A stretch of DNA of 64,000 nt from Arthrobacter echini (GCF_004803505.1 NZ_SSWH01000003.1:124001-188000), one strand, 5' to 3'. Positions 17,118 to 26,980 are shown, counted from the first letter of the stretch. Translations and numbers: made by a program. Notes: a model not told the origin generated them from the letters alone.

Positions 17118-17153
17118 ACGAAGACCCCCATCCGGCCGGATGGGGGTCTTCGT
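17118..17153. terminator. bidirectional hairpin terminator between pdtaR and pyk
   Basis: A perfect palindrome of 18 + 18 bases centred between 17135 and 17136 (arm ACGAAGACCCCCATCCGG) lies 11 bp after the pdtaR stop and 57 bp beyond the pyk stop. It can serve both convergent genes. On each strand the arm ends in TCTTCGT rather than a pure T run. Confidence 0.8.
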
Positions 17154-17209
17154 GGTCCTGACCGGAGCCGGACCGGCTGGATCAGCCGGATCGATCCGGC
17201 TGCGCCCTA

Positions 17210-18700
17210 CTATTTCTTCTTGACGGGCCAGGGACCCACGTCCTCCTTGATGAAGGAGGTGTGGTCGTCGGGCAGCTGGCCCGCATCCGTGATGTCGCCG
17301 ACCCTGTGCACCTTGATGGAGTTGGTCGACCCCGCCTGTCCGGGAGGTGAACCGGCCGCGATGACCACGAGGTCGTCGACCTCCACCAGTCCCTGCTCGA
17401 AGAGGACGCGGTCCACCTGCGCGGTCATCTGGTCGGTGTGCTCCACGAACTCGACGAGCCTGGGCTGGATGCCCCACAGCAGTGACATGGCATTCAGCGT
17501 CGACTGCACCGGGGTGAAGGCGAAGACCGGCTTCTTCGGTCGCAGCCGGGAGAGGCGGCGCGCCGAATCCCCCGACTGGGTGAACGTGCAGATGTACTTG
17601 ACTTCGAGCTGGTCCGAGATCTCCACTGCGGCTCGGGTGATGGCACCTCCGCGGGTCTTGGGCTTGCTGCCCAGGGCGGGCACGCGCTCGAGCCCGTGGA
17701 GCTCCGTCGACTCGATGATGTTCGCCATGGTGCGCACGGTCTCGATCGGGTACTTTCCCACACTGGTCTCCCCCGAGAGCATCACCGCGTCCGCGCCGTC
17801 GAGCACGGCATTGGCGCAGTCCGAGGCCTCGGCCCGGGTGGGGCGCGGGTTCTCGATCATCGACTCGAGGACCTGGGTCGCCACGATGACGGGCTTGGCC
17901 CAGCGACGGGCGAGCTCCACGGCATTCTTCTGCACGATCGGGACGTCCTCCAGCGGCAGCTCGACGCCGAGATCGCCGCGGGCCACCATGATTGCGTCGA
18001 AGGCGTCGACGATCGACTCGAGGGCCTTCACGGCCTGCGGCTTCTCGATCTTCGCGATGACCGGGACCCTGCGGCCCTCCTCGTCCATGATCTCGTGTAC
18101 TCGGTCGATGTCCGCGGCGTCCCGGACGAACGAGAGCGCCACCATGTCGACCCCGAGCTGGAGCGCCCAGCGGAGGTCCTCCTCGTCCTTGTCACTGAGG
18201 GCCGGGACGTTCACGGCCACTCCGGGAAGGTTGATGCCCTTGTTGTTCGACACCATGCCGCCGATCACCACCTCGGTGGTGACACTCGTGCTGTCCACGG
18301 CCGTCGCCCGCAGGCAGATCTTGCCGTCGTCGATCAGGAGCAGGTCACCGATGGCGACGTCGGCGGGCAGGCCCTTGAACGTGGTCGAGCTGATCTCGGG
18401 GGTGCCCTCGATGTCCTCGGTGGTGATGGTGAACGTGTCCCCCGCACTGAGCTGGTGCGGTCCGTCCGAGAAGCGGCCTAGGCGGATCTTGGGGCCCTGC
18501 AGATCGGCGAAGATCGCCACGGGCTTGCCGAGTTCCGCGGCCGCCCGGCGGACGTTCTCGTAGGTACCGCTGTGCACGGAGTAGTCACCGTGACTCATGT
18601 TCATGCGCGCGACGTCGACGCCGGCGTCGAGCACCGCGAGTGTGCTCTCGTAACTGTCGATCGCGGGGCCGAATGTTGCAACGATTTTTGCGCGTCTCAT
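17210..18700 (-). CDS. pyk: pyruvate kinase
   Basis: 496 residues covering the usual three domains. The N-terminus RRAKIVATFGPA and RMNMSHGDY hold the phosphate and metal site. IAKIEKPQAVKALESIVD carries the active-site Lys region, and MVARGDLGVELPLEDV is the conserved pyruvate-kinase block. The C-terminal domain (from about residue 345) carries the regulatory-site loop region. It catalyses the last step of glycolysis, phosphoenolpyruvate + ADP to pyruvate + ATP. The protein ends in VKKK. It lies downstream of lgt on the same strand with 71 bp between them, the order commonly seen after trpA-lgt in Actinobacteria. Confidence 0.97.
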   Translation of the reverse strand: MRRAKIVATFGPAIDSYESTLAVLDAGVDVARMNMSHGDYSVHSGTYENVRRAAAELGKPVAIFADLQGPKIRLGRFSDGPHQLSAGDTFTITTEDIEGTPEISSTTFKGLPADVAIGDLLLIDDGKICLRATAVDSTSVTTEVVIGGMVSNNKGINLPGVAVNVPALSDKDEEDLRWALQLGVDMVALSFVRDAADIDRVHEIMDEEGRRVPVIAKIEKPQAVKALESIVDAFDAIMVARGDLGVELPLEDVPIVQKNAVELARRWAKPVIVATQVLESMIENPRPTRAEASDCANAVLDGADAVMLSGETSVGKYPIETVRTMANIIESTELHGLERVPALGSKPKTRGGAITRAAVEISDQLEVKYICTFTQSGDSARRLSRLRPKKPVFAFTPVQSTLNAMSLLWGIQPRLVEFVEHTDQMTAQVDRVLFEQGLVEVDDLVVIAAGSPPGQAGSTNSIKVHRVGDITDAGQLPDDHTSFIKEDVGPWPVKKK

Positions 18701-18771
18701 GAAACCTAGCCTAGTCGTGTTGCGTGGTGTGGATTGTGCGTGGCGACGAGCCGGCGTCGGTTCCGGACCGC

Positions 18772-19761
18772 TCAGGACTCGTTCTTCCCGGCTGCACCCT
18801 CTCGTCCGTTCCGCTCCGCCGTGCTCTTCATCACGCGGTCACCGGATCCGTCGTCGACGGGCCCGGTTCCCTCCTCCTGCGTGGTCCGGGGTCCGCGGCC
18901 CGGAAGGTAGACGGAGGGATCCTTCCCCGGACGACGTTTGACGAACAGATAGATCAGGACTCCCAGTGCGACGAGGAAGACGGCGATGCTGGTCCACACA
19001 TTGAGGCGCTGGGTGATGCCGAAGAGCGAGACCTGCTCGGCGTCGTCGATCCTGAGTGTCTCGATCCAGACCCGGCCGAGGGTGTAGTACGCCACGTAGA
19101 GCCACACCATGCGTCCGCCACGCAGCCGGATCTTCCGCGCGAGCAGGAGCAGGAGCACCACACCGGCGAGATTCCAGAGGAGTTCGTAGAGGAAGGTCGG
19201 GTGGAAGAGTGTCCCGGGCTCCTGACCCGGCGGGAAATTCGGGTTGTCGGCGTCGATCTCGAGTCCCCACGGCAGGGTCGTGGGTGCACCAAAGAGTTCC
19301 TGGTTGAACCAGTTCCCCAGCCGTCCCACCGCCTGTGCCAGCAGGACGCCGGGAGCTGCCGCGTCGGCGAAGGCGGAGAGCTTCACTCCCGCCCTGCGTG
19401 CCCCGATCCAGGCTCCGAGGGCTCCGAGGGCTATCGCCCCCCAGATGCCGAGTCCGCCCTGCCAGATCTGCGGGATCCGGGCGAGATCGCCGTCAGGACC
19501 GAAGTAGGCGTCGGGCGAGGAGACGACATGGTAGAGCCGGCCTCCGATGATGCCGAAGGGGATCGCCCAGATCGCGATGTCCCACACGGTGTCCGCATGA
19601 CCACCGAACGCCACGAAACGCTTCTGCGTCAGGATCACCGCCAGGACGATCCCGGCGAGGATGCACAGGGCGTAGACGTGGATGGTGAGGGGACCGATAT
19701 CGAAGCTGGCCCACTGCGAGGGCGGACTCGGGATCGATGCCGCGAGGCCGGCCTGCATCAT
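18772..19761 (-). CDS. lgt: prolipoprotein diacylglyceryl transferase
   Basis: 329 residues with about seven membrane helices. The Lgt signature is GRLGNWFNQELFGAPT, and the essential Arg/His region is GGRLYHVVSSPDAYFG. It transfers a diacylglyceryl group from phosphatidylglycerol to the lipobox cysteine of lipoprotein precursors in the cytoplasmic membrane. The last roughly 50 residues are a charged, probably disordered cytoplasmic tail, as is common in actinobacterial Lgt. The start ATG overlaps the trpA stop by 3 bases (ATGA-type junction), so it is co-translated with the trp genes. Confidence 0.95.
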   Translation of the reverse strand: MMQAGLAASIPSPPSQWASFDIGPLTIHVYALCILAGIVLAVILTQKRFVAFGGHADTVWDIAIWAIPFGIIGGRLYHVVSSPDAYFGPDGDLARIPQIWQGGLGIWGAIALGALGAWIGARRAGVKLSAFADAAAPGVLLAQAVGRLGNWFNQELFGAPTTLPWGLEIDADNPNFPPGQEPGTLFHPTFLYELLWNLAGVVLLLLLARKIRLRGGRMVWLYVAYYTLGRVWIETLRIDDAEQVSLFGITQRLNVWTSIAVFLVALGVLIYLFVKRRPGKDPSVYLPGRGPRTTQEEGTGPVDDGSGDRVMKSTAERNGREGAAGKNES

Positions 19762-20699
19762 GCGGGGCCGCCCGACGTCCTCGCACCGGTGCTGTGGCCG
19801 GTGCTGTCGACGGCGCCGCCGGCGGGCCCGTCAGCTGTGCCGTCACCCGTGCCCTCGTCCCTGCCGCTGCTTCCTCGCGCCGTTCCCGAGCTGAGGTCCC
19901 TCGTGAGGCGCGCAACCGCCTCGACGCCGCCGTCGCGCAGTGCAGCGACGAGCGCGGTACCCACGATGACGCCGTCGGCGTAGGCGCCGATCTCGCGCAC
20001 CTGGTCCGAGGAGGAGACACCCAGCCCCACGCAGACGCGCTCGGCACCGGCCTCGTGGGCGGCGGCGACCACCGCTTCGGCGGCGGCGCCGACGGACGAC
20101 CTCGCCCCGGTGACCCCCATCACCGAGACCGCATAGACGAAGCCGCGACTCGCCTCGACGGTGCGGTGCATCCGCTCCGGGGATGTGGACGGCGCCACCA
20201 GGAACACCCGGTCCAGACCGAGGTCCTCGGAGACCTCGAGCCATTCGGACGCCTCGTCGGGAATCAGGTCCGGAGTGATGAGTCCGGCGCCGCCCGCCGC
20301 CGCGAGACGCTCGGCGAACCGACGCACCCCCATCCGCATCACCGGGTTCCAGTAGGTCATGACCAGGACGGCCGCATCGGTGCTGCGCGTGATGCCCTCG
20401 ACCACCTCGAAGATCTGCGACACCGTGAACCCATTGGACAGCGCCTCGACGGTGGCTTCCTGGATCACGCGTCCGTCCATCACCGGATCGGAGTACGGGA
20501 TGCCGACCTCGATGAGGTCCATGCCGTTGCGTGCCATGGCGATGCCGGCGTCGATGGTGGTCCGGACGTCGGGAAAACCGGCGGGCAGATAACCGATGAG
20601 CGCCGCTCGGCCTTCGCTGCGGGCCTTCTCTATCGCTGCCGCGGCTCGGGACCCGCCCACGTCAGGAGGTACCGACCGATGCCCGGATGCCGACGTCAC
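19758..20699 (-). CDS. trpA: tryptophan synthase alpha chain
   Basis: 313 residues. [23 protein letters not shown] (with the catalytic Glu and Asp) and [15 protein letters not shown] (loop 6) identify the alpha subunit, which cleaves indole-3-glycerol phosphate to indole and glyceraldehyde 3-phosphate. The TIM barrel ends near residue 272. The last 40 residues are a Gly/Thr/Ser-rich low-complexity extension ([18 protein letters not shown] and onward), not part of the normal fold of about 270 residues. It overlaps trpB by 4 bp (ATGA) and lgt similarly. Confidence 0.97.
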   Translation of the reverse strand: MTSASGHRSVPPDVGGSRAAAAIEKARSEGRAALIGYLPAGFPDVRTTIDAGIAMARNGMDLIEVGIPYSDPVMDGRVIQEATVEALSNGFTVSQIFEVVEGITRSTDAAVLVMTYWNPVMRMGVRRFAERLAAAGGAGLITPDLIPDEASEWLEVSEDLGLDRVFLVAPSTSPERMHRTVEASRGFVYAVSVMGVTGARSSVGAAAEAVVAAAHEAGAERVCVGLGVSSSDQVREIGAYADGVIVGTALVAALRDGGVEAVARLTRDLSSGTARGSSGRDEGTGDGTADGPAGGAVDSTGHSTGARTSGGPA

Positions 20700-22060
20700 A
20701 GCTGCTCACCGTCCTCGGCGATCTCCTGCTCGGCGCTCTCGTCCGGCAGGAGATCGAAGTACCCCGCAGCGGTGGCCACGTCCTTGTCCCCCCGCCCGGA
20801 CAGGTTGACCACGATCACCTTGTCATCGGTTTGCTCTCCCGGCCGGAGAGCTGCGACGAGGCGCTGACCGAGTTTCATGGCGCCGGCGAGGGCGTGTGCC
20901 GTCTCGATCGCGGGGATGATCCCCTCGGTCCGGCAGAGGACGGTGAAGGCCTCCATGGCTTCGGCATCGGTGATCGGCTCGTAGGTCGCGCGTCCGATGT
21001 CCGCGAGGTAGGCATGCTCGGGCCCGACACCGGGATAGTCGAGGCCGGCCGAGATGGAGTGCGACTCCATGGTCTGGCCGTCCTCGTCCTGCATCAGGTA
21101 GGACCGGGCGCCGTGCAGCACCCCCGGACGTCCGAGGGTGATGGTGGCTGCGTGGCGGCCGGTGTCGACCCCGTCACCACCTGCCTCGAAGCCGTGGAGG
21201 GCCACCTCGGGGTCGTCGAGGAAGCCATGGAACATCCCGATCGCGTTGGAGCCGCCGCCCACACAGGCGCACACCGCGTCCGGCAGCCGGCCCGTCTGCT
21301 CCAGGATCTGCTGTCTGGTCTCCTCCCCGATGACCTCGTGGAAGTACCTGACCAGAGCAGGGAACGGATGTGCCCCTGCCGCGGTGCCGAGCAGATAGTG
21401 GGTGTTCTCCACATTCGCGACCCAGTCGCGCAGGGCATCGTTGATGGCGTCCTTGAGCGTCTGCGAGCCGGTGGTGACGGGGACGACGGTCGCGCCGAGC
21501 AACTGCATGCGCGCCACGTTCAGAGCCTGCCGCCGCGTGTCCTCCGCCCCCATGTAGACCACGCACTCGAGCCCGAGCAGGGCTGCGGCCGTCGCGCTCG
21601 CGACGCCGTGCTGCCCGGCACCGGTCTCGGCGATCACGCGGGTCTTGCCCATCCGCTTGGCGAGCAGGGCCTGCCCCAGCACGTTGTTGATCTTGTGGGA
21701 GCCGGTGTGGTTCAGGTCCTCGCGCTTGAGGAAGACCCGCACACCCCCGCAGTGCTCGGCGAAACGCCTCGCCTCGGTGAGCAGCGACGGGCGGCCCGCG
21801 TAGTTCCTGTTGAGGTCCGCCACCTGGGCGGTGAACTCGGGATCGGCCTTGGCCTTGTCGAACGTGTCCTGCAGTTCGTCGAGGGCTGCGATGAGGGACT
21901 CGGGCATCCAGCGCCCGCCGTAGGCGCCGAAATAGGGGCCGGGCGCGTGTCGCAGGCTCTCGTCGTGGCTGAGGAATGCCTCGACCGATCCGACGTCGGT
22001 GGCGTCCACCGGCCCGGCATCAGCGCCTTGGCGTTCCGTGGCCTGGTGCATCTCGGTCAC
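20696..22060 (-). CDS. trpB: tryptophan synthase beta chain
   Basis: 454 residues from GTG 22060, preceded by AGGAG. Markers are the PLP lysine in [11 protein letters not shown], the glycine-rich phosphate-binding loop [10 protein letters not shown], and [11 protein letters not shown]. It condenses indole, tunnelled from TrpA, with L-serine to give tryptophan. There is a 135-bp gap to trpC upstream, with a hairpin just after the trpC stop, so trpBA-lgt may be partly independent of trpC transcription. Confidence 0.98.
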   Translation of the reverse strand: MTEMHQATERQGADAGPVDATDVGSVEAFLSHDESLRHAPGPYFGAYGGRWMPESLIAALDELQDTFDKAKADPEFTAQVADLNRNYAGRPSLLTEARRFAEHCGGVRVFLKREDLNHTGSHKINNVLGQALLAKRMGKTRVIAETGAGQHGVASATAAALLGLECVVYMGAEDTRRQALNVARMQLLGATVVPVTTGSQTLKDAINDALRDWVANVENTHYLLGTAAGAHPFPALVRYFHEVIGEETRQQILEQTGRLPDAVCACVGGGSNAIGMFHGFLDDPEVALHGFEAGGDGVDTGRHAATITLGRPGVLHGARSYLMQDEDGQTMESHSISAGLDYPGVGPEHAYLADIGRATYEPITDAEAMEAFTVLCRTEGIIPAIETAHALAGAMKLGQRLVAALRPGEQTDDKVIVVNLSGRGDKDVATAAGYFDLLPDESAEQEIAEDGEQL

Positions 22061-22165
22061 TGCAGCACTCCTGTCCTGTTGATCCCGTCCCGGGCGGTAC
22101 GCCGGCGGGATTCGTGTCGTCTCGGTTCGTTCCGAATGTCACTGTCGTACGTCATTGCGAAAGCC

Positions 22166-22193
22166 AGCGCTGCAGCAGATTCCCTGCAGCGCT
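22166..22193 (-). terminator. hairpin in the trpC-trpB gap (attenuator or processing site)
   Basis: AGCGCTGCAG (22166-22175) and CTGCAGCGCT (22184-22193) form a perfect 10-bp stem with an 8-nt loop. It begins 3 nt after the trpC stop on the minus strand and is followed by GGCTTTCG, with no clear T tract. It could lower read-through into trpB or stabilise the upstream mRNA end. I see no leader peptide rich in Trp codons next to it. Confidence 0.5.
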
Positions 22194-22195
22194 CC

Positions 22196-23023
22196 TCAGC
22201 GGCCGGCGACCATGGCGGAGTCCTGCCAGGCCTCCCGGCCGGCCTGCCGGAACTCCCTGATGGTTGCCGCGGGGTCGTCGCCGCGGACGAGAGCCTCACC
22301 GACCAGCACGGCATGTGCTCCGTCAGCGGCATAGGAGGCGACATCCGCGGACCCGCGCACCCCTGATTCGGCAATGACGACGGCGTCTGCGGGGATCAGC
22401 TCTGCCAGCCCGGCGAAGACCGACCGGTCCACGTCGAGTGTCTTCAGATTGCGCACGTTCACGCCGATGATCGAGGCACCCGCAGCCGCCGCGCGGTGCA
22501 CCTCGTCCGCTGTATGGGTCTCGACGATCGCCTGCATCCCCAGTTCCCCGGTCAGGGAGAGGAACGAGGTGAGCTCGGCATCCGTGAGAGCCGCGACGAT
22601 CAGGAGGATGACGTCGGCACCGTGGGCGCGGGCCTCCCAGATCTGGTACTCGTCGACCGTGAAGTCCTTGCGCAGCACCGGGATGCGCACTGCTGCGCGT
22701 ACGGCGTCGAGATCGGCCAGCGATCCGCCGAAGCGCCGCTCTTCCGTGAGGACGGAGATGATACTCGCACCGCCCCGGGCATAGGCCGCCGCCAGGTCCC
22801 CGGGGTCGGCGATGTCCGCGAGTGCACCCTTGGAGGGGCTGCTTCGCTTGACCTCGGCGATGACCGCCACGTCGCTGCCCCGCCCGCTGCTGAGCGCCTC
22901 GAACGCGTCCAGCGGAGCCGGGGCTGCGGCGGCCGCGGCCCGGACGTCCTCGAGGCTCACCTGACGTAGGCGTGCCGCGAGATCCTCGCGGACGCCCTCG
23001 ATGATGTCGTCGAGGACCGTCAT
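22196..23023 (-). CDS. trpC: indole-3-glycerol phosphate synthase
   Basis: 275 residues. [13 protein letters not shown] carries the catalytic Glu/Lys of [26 protein letters not shown] is the second signature, and [14 protein letters not shown] and [12 protein letters not shown] close the barrel. It converts carboxyphenylaminodeoxyribulose phosphate to indole-3-glycerol phosphate. No trpF is fused or adjacent; in Actinobacteria that step is usually done by the bifunctional HisA/PriA, which is not in this window. It begins immediately after the stop of the HGxxPAAW protein gene (0 bp gap). Confidence 0.97.
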   Translation of the reverse strand: MTVLDDIIEGVREDLAARLRQVSLEDVRAAAAAAPAPLDAFEALSSGRGSDVAVIAEVKRSSPSKGALADIADPGDLAAAYARGGASIISVLTEERRFGGSLADLDAVRAAVRIPVLRKDFTVDEYQIWEARAHGADVILLIVAALTDAELTSFLSLTGELGMQAIVETHTADEVHRAAAAGASIIGVNVRNLKTLDVDRSVFAGLAELIPADAVVIAESGVRGSADVASYAADGAHAVLVGEALVRGDDPAATIREFRQAGREAWQDSAMVAGR

Positions 23024-23329
23024 CTAGTGTGCGTTGTTCTTCAGCTTCGACCCGCCCACGCCGTAGCCGATCCTGCGGAGGACGAAGCCGACGAGCAGGC
23101 CGACGAACATGACGGCGATACCTATCCAGAACAGCAGGGTGCCGAAGTCGTGGTTGCCGTCGGTGCTCGCGAGGATGTAGGCGAAGGAGGCGACGGCGGC
23201 ACCGACCAGCATGATCATCACGCAGGTCCAGGCCGCAGGGCTGTTGCCGTGTCCGATCGTCTCGTCCGGCTGGCGGGAATGGTTCTCGGACGAATTACGG
23301 TGCTGCGCGGTACGGGTCTCGGCTGCCAT
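23024..23329 (-). CDS. HGxxPAAW-motif two-helix membrane protein
   Basis: 101 residues. The motif HGNSPAAWT (about 27-35) leads directly into a first membrane helix (CVMIMLVGAAVASFAYILA). A second helix (GTLLFWIGIAVMFVGLLVGFVL) is followed by a basic end. This small actinobacterial family, named for its HGxxPAAW motif, is found in trp operons between the Trp-associated membrane protein gene and trpC, and its function is unknown. It has a strong ribosome-binding site (AAGGAG) and is contiguous with trpC. Confidence 0.85.
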   Translation of the reverse strand: MAAETRTAQHRNSSENHSRQPDETIGHGNSPAAWTCVMIMLVGAAVASFAYILASTDGNHDFGTLLFWIGIAVMFVGLLVGFVLRRIGYGVGGSKLKNNAH

Positions 23330-23413
23330 GGGACATCTCCTTCGAACGGGTCTGCTCCCATTCTGCCATTGATGGGCGGGGCAGCAGGCATGGACCGCGG
23401 GGGTCTCGTCGGT

Positions 23414-24178
23414 TCAGGTCGGGTCGTTGCCGCGGGAGAGTTCGTCCCAGCTGTCGATCTCGTCCGCGTGGGCAGAGCGACGCCTCGCCGCGGGCTGCAC
23501 GACTCCCGGCTGATCCGAGGTCTCCGCCCGCTCCGCGGTCTCCACCCCGTCCGGCGGGAGCACACCCGGCGGTACGTCGCCGGAGGACCTGACCGGTGCT
23601 TCCCGGACATCTTCCCCGGCCCTTCCCCGGGAGTCGTCCCTGGTGCCGGAGTCGTAGCGGCGGTTGGATCCCCAGCCACGGCCGGCCAGGACCACCCATA
23701 CCGCAGCCAGGACCAGCAGAATACCCGCGACGACCGCGAGCCACGGCAGCCAGGTCGCCGAGGCGTCCGCTCCGGCCGGAGTCGTGACACCGATGGCTGC
23801 GCCGATGGCCGGCCGGGCGGCGGCAGCGGGGTCGAGCGCCACGCCGGCGCTCGAGAGCACGATCCCGATCCCGGAGAGCACGAGGATGACGGCGATGATC
23901 CACCGTGCCACCCGCCCGGCGATCGAGACCGCGATCGCAGCCGCCAGTGCCACGAGTGCGAACGCCGTCACGGGTGTGGCGGCGTCGCTGCCGGCGATCA
24001 TCAGATCGGGGCTCTGCACGGTTTCCTGCGGCAGCGCGACGGTGAGCCAGGTCTGCGTCGTCGAACCGAACGCCAGCAGCGAGACGACGACGATCCCCAG
24101 GACCACGCTTCCCCGACGCACGGAACGTCGCTGGGCCTGCGGCCCTGAGCCGGTGCCGGCCGGTGTCGGTTCGCTCAC
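23414..24178 (-). CDS. Trp-operon-associated membrane protein
   Basis: 254 residues from GTG 24178, whose first bases overlap the trpE stop (GTGA). The same frame stays open far upstream but only as a shadow inside trpE. Four membrane helices are seen, at about residues 23-40 (GSVVLGIVVVSLLAFGSTT), 65-85, 92-112 and 145-168. A roughly 80-residue polar tail rich in Arg, Asp and Pro follows. It belongs to the membrane-protein family found downstream of trpE in Actinobacteria (trp operon conserved hypothetical). No activity is known; a role in export or in anchoring the pathway is only a guess. Confidence 0.85.
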   Translation of the reverse strand: MSEPTPAGTGSGPQAQRRSVRRGSVVLGIVVVSLLAFGSTTQTWLTVALPQETVQSPDLMIAGSDAATPVTAFALVALAAAIAVSIAGRVARWIIAVILVLSGIGIVLSSAGVALDPAAAARPAIGAAIGVTTPAGADASATWLPWLAVVAGILLVLAAVWVVLAGRGWGSNRRYDSGTRDDSRGRAGEDVREAPVRSSGDVPPGVLPPDGVETAERAETSDQPGVVQPAARRRSAHADEIDSWDELSRGNDPT

Positions 24179-25815
24179 TGCGCACCCACCGGTAGGTCGC
24201 CCGCCGGATCGCCCGTCGTCCGGGCGTCCCGCGACTGGGCGCCGGTCACCGACGCCTCCGGTCGATCCTGCCCGGGGGCCGCCGAGCGCAGTCCGGCCGC
24301 GGCCAGGACCGCGCGGAGTGGAGCGGCGGCCTTGTTGACGGTCTCCTGCGCCTCGGCGTCGAGCACCGAGTCCGCGACGATCCCGCCTCCTGCCTGGACG
24401 TAGGCCGTGCCGTCGAGCAGCAGTGCCGAACGGATCGCGATGGCCAGGTCCATGTCGCCGGCGAAGTCGAGATAGCCGACCACTCCCCCGTAGATCCCGC
24501 GCCGGTGGGGTTCCACCTCGTCGATCAGGCGTAGCGCGCGGGGCTTCGGGGCTCCTGAGAGGGTTCCCGCGGGGAAGGTGGCCGCGAGGACGTCGTAGGC
24601 GCTCCTGCCCGGTGAGAGCCGTCCCACCACGGTGGAGACGAGATGCATGATGTGGCTGAACTTCTCCACCTCCATGAACTGCGTGACATCGACGCTGCCG
24701 GGTCTGCACACCTTGGACAGGTCGTTGCGGGCCAGGTCCACGAGCATGAGGTGCTCGGCCTTCTCCTTCGTGTCGGCCCGGAGTTCGACGGCGAGGCTGC
24801 GGTCCTCCTCGGTGGTGCGCCCGCGCGGCCTGGAACCGGCGATGGGATGCGTGATGACCTCGTCGCCGGTGACCGTCACGAGCGCCTCGGGTGAACTGCC
24901 CACGATCGAGTAGGTCCGCCCCGCGGCGTCCTCGAGGCTGAACAGGTACATGTAGGGGCTCGGGTTCGTCGTGCGCAGCACCCGGTAGACATCCAGGGCG
25001 GAGGCATCGCAGTCGATCTCGAAGCGACGGCTGATGACCACCTGGAAGACGTCCCCGTCGACGATCGCCCGTTTCCCGCGCTCGATCGCGGCGAGGTAGT
25101 CGGGTTCGAACCACGACTCGCGCACCCGGTCCATCGCCCGCTGCGAGGTCGACGCGTCCGTGTCAAGCACCGACACGGCCGATTCGGTCGGCGTCAGGAC
25201 CCGGGAGAGCATCGCGTGGACCCGGGCGACGGCGTCGTGCCACGCCTCGTCGACGCGGTCGTCGGTGCCGTCGAAGTTGATGGCGTTCGCGACCAGCGTC
25301 AGGGAGCCCTCCGAGTTGTCGTGGATGGCCAGGTCCGAGACGAGGCACATGGCCAGCTCCGGAAGCAGGAGGTCGTCCTCGGGAGGACTCGTCAACCTCT
25401 CCCAGTGCCGCACCGCTTCCCAGCCGACGAATCCCACCATGCCGGAGGTGAAGGGCGGCAGGTCCTCGAACCGCTCGGTCCGCAGTGCCTCGACCGTGAG
25501 CCGCAGAGCCTCCACGGGATCGCCGTCCACGGGTACGCCCACCGGTGGCTCCCCGAGCCAGTGTGCATCGCCGTCGCGCGTGGTCAGTACGGCGCGCGAG
25601 CGCGAGCCGATGAACGAGTACCGAGACCATACGCCGCCGACGGCCGCCGACTCCATGAGGAAGGTGCCCGGCTGGCCCGCGGCGAGCGTGCGATAGATGC
25701 CGATCGGCGTGAGCGCGTCGGCGAGCACGACCAGGTTCACCGGCACGACGCGGCGTGTCCTCGCGAGTACACGGAACTCCTCGAGCGTGGGGCTGATGGT
25801 TCCCGGGTGCCGCAT
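24175..25815 (-). CDS. trpE: anthranilate synthase component I
   Basis: 546 residues. The chorismate-binding core includes GDVFQVVISRRFE, PSPYMYLFSLED, ITHPIAGSRPRGRT, LMLVDLARNDL and AATFPAGTLSGAPKPRA. The N-terminal regulatory region has the LMESA element (residues about 55-59) typical of tryptophan feedback inhibition. It makes anthranilate from chorismate with ammonia supplied by component II, which is not in the window. It starts 4 bp after the hisI stop, so his and trp genes share one transcript. The 45 C-terminal residues are a low-complexity tail. Confidence 0.97.
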   Translation of the reverse strand: MRHPGTISPTLEEFRVLARTRRVVPVNLVVLADALTPIGIYRTLAAGQPGTFLMESAAVGGVWSRYSFIGSRSRAVLTTRDGDAHWLGEPPVGVPVDGDPVEALRLTVEALRTERFEDLPPFTSGMVGFVGWEAVRHWERLTSPPEDDLLLPELAMCLVSDLAIHDNSEGSLTLVANAINFDGTDDRVDEAWHDAVARVHAMLSRVLTPTESAVSVLDTDASTSQRAMDRVRESWFEPDYLAAIERGKRAIVDGDVFQVVISRRFEIDCDASALDVYRVLRTTNPSPYMYLFSLEDAAGRTYSIVGSSPEALVTVTGDEVITHPIAGSRPRGRTTEEDRSLAVELRADTKEKAEHLMLVDLARNDLSKVCRPGSVDVTQFMEVEKFSHIMHLVSTVVGRLSPGRSAYDVLAATFPAGTLSGAPKPRALRLIDEVEPHRRGIYGGVVGYLDFAGDMDLAIAIRSALLLDGTAYVQAGGGIVADSVLDAEAQETVNKAAAPLRAVLAAAGLRSAAPGQDRPEASVTGAQSRDARTTGDPAGDLPVGAQ

Positions 25816-25819
25816 CGGA

Positions 25820-26254
25820 TCAGGATCCTTCGCTGTCGGGCCGGTGACCCGTCACGACCGGGAGCGCCCGGCCGTCGAAGCAGGTCCGGGTACCCGTATG
25901 GCAGGCCGCACCCTCCTGGTCCACCGTGACCAGCAGGGCATCGCCGTCGCAGTCCAGGGCCACGGCCCTGACCCACTGGCGATGCCCGGACGTGTCCCCC
26001 TTGCGCCAGTACTCGGAGCGGGACCGCGAGTAGAACGTCACGCGCCCACTGGTCAGGGTGCGTCGCAGAGCTTCCTCGTCCATCCAGCCGAGCATGAGCA
26101 CCTCCCGCGAGTCGTACTGCTGGACGACGGCGGCGACGAGTCCGGCGTCGTCCTTCCGCAGCAGCCCGGCGATCGCCGGATCCAGCTGCTCGTGCGGGGC
26201 ACCGCTCGGGGTCGTCGGAGCAGCGCGAGTCGGGGCGGGTGTCATGGAGGCCAT
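25820..26254 (-). CDS. hisI: phosphoribosyl-AMP cyclohydrolase
   Basis: 144 residues. [39 protein letters not shown] and [27 protein letters not shown] are the family blocks, including the Cys residues that bind zinc and the Asp residues for magnesium (DCDGD). It opens the adenine ring of phosphoribosyl-AMP in histidine synthesis. Only the cyclohydrolase domain is present; the pyrophosphohydrolase (hisE) is a separate gene at 28700. The first 20 residues are not conserved-looking, and ATG 26245 is an alternative start. trpE follows after 4 bp. Confidence 0.96.
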   Translation of the reverse strand: MASMTPAPTRAAPTTPSGAPHEQLDPAIAGLLRKDDAGLVAAVVQQYDSREVLMLGWMDEEALRRTLTSGRVTFYSRSRSEYWRKGDTSGHRQWVRAVALDCDGDALLVTVDQEGAACHTGTRTCFDGRALPVVTGHRPDSEGS

Positions 26255-26335
26255 CGGGTCGATTCTACCGGCGTCACCCGTGTCGGATCATGCACCCTCG
26301 GCACAGGTGGGCGCATCGTGCTAGTTTCAGCAGTG

Positions 26336-26980
26336 ATGCGCTACGTGATCCCGTCCCGAGAGGTTCTGGCCGAAACGCTGCTCGCAGCGGGCCCCGACGC
26401 CGATACCCTGTGCGAGGGGTGGACCACGCGCGAACTTGCCGCGCACCTCTACCTCCGCGAGCATCGTCCGGCGACCGGCGTCGGCATGGTCGTCAAGAGG
26501 CTCGCAGCCATGACCGACCGCGTGACCAGGGAGACGGCGGAGCGTGCCGGTTCGCCTGCAGGGTACTCGGCCCTGGTCCGACGGTTCGAGGCCGGCCCTC
26601 CGAAGCTCTCGCCGATGCGTCTGCCGGTGATCGACCGCAGCGCCAATCTCATCGAGTACTTCGTGCACACCGAGGACGTGAGGCGGGCGACGGACCGCTG
26701 GGCTCCACGGGCCCTCGACGACGACTACGCCGACGCCCTGTGGGACGAACTCATCAAGCGAGCCGCGCTCATGTACCGCGGAGTTGATGTGGGCGTCATC
26801 CTCGTGCGGCCCAACGGTCCGCGCCACGTGGCCAAGCGGGCGCCGGTCTCGGTGGCCATCATCGGTGAACCGGGAGAACTGGTGATGCACGCCCACGGCC
26901 GCCGCGAGCAGGCGCTGGTCACGTTCGAGGGCCAGCCGGACGCCGTGGCGCTGCTCTCGAGCGCCGACGTCGGGATCTGA
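26336..26980 (+). CDS. TIGR03085-type protein (mycothiol-dependent maleylpyruvate isomerase/DinB-like fold)
   Basis: 214 residues from ATG 26336. It fits the actinobacterial TIGR03085 group: an N-terminal helical bundle with LCEGWTTRELAAHLYLREHRP, carrying a His that binds metal in related proteins, and FVHTEDVRRATDRW with a second conserved His. The fold is related to DinB/maleylpyruvate isomerase proteins, many of which use mycothiol, but its own reaction is unknown. It is transcribed against the his/trp genes, sitting between hisF and hisI, and has 25 bp to the hisF stop. Confidence 0.8.
   Translation: MRYVIPSREVLAETLLAAGPDADTLCEGWTTRELAAHLYLREHRPATGVGMVVKRLAAMTDRVTRETAERAGSPAGYSALVRRFEAGPPKLSPMRLPVIDRSANLIEYFVHTEDVRRATDRWAPRALDDDYADALWDELIKRAALMYRGVDVGVILVRPNGPRHVAKRAPVSVAIIGEPGELVMHAHGRREQALVTFEGQPDAVALLSSADVGI

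Noticed and set aside
23414-25114. 566-codon frame as one large minus-strand protein
   Set aside because: Only the part from GTG 24178 onward looks like a protein (membrane helices). The upstream part runs in another frame inside trpE and is Arg/Gly-rich shadow.
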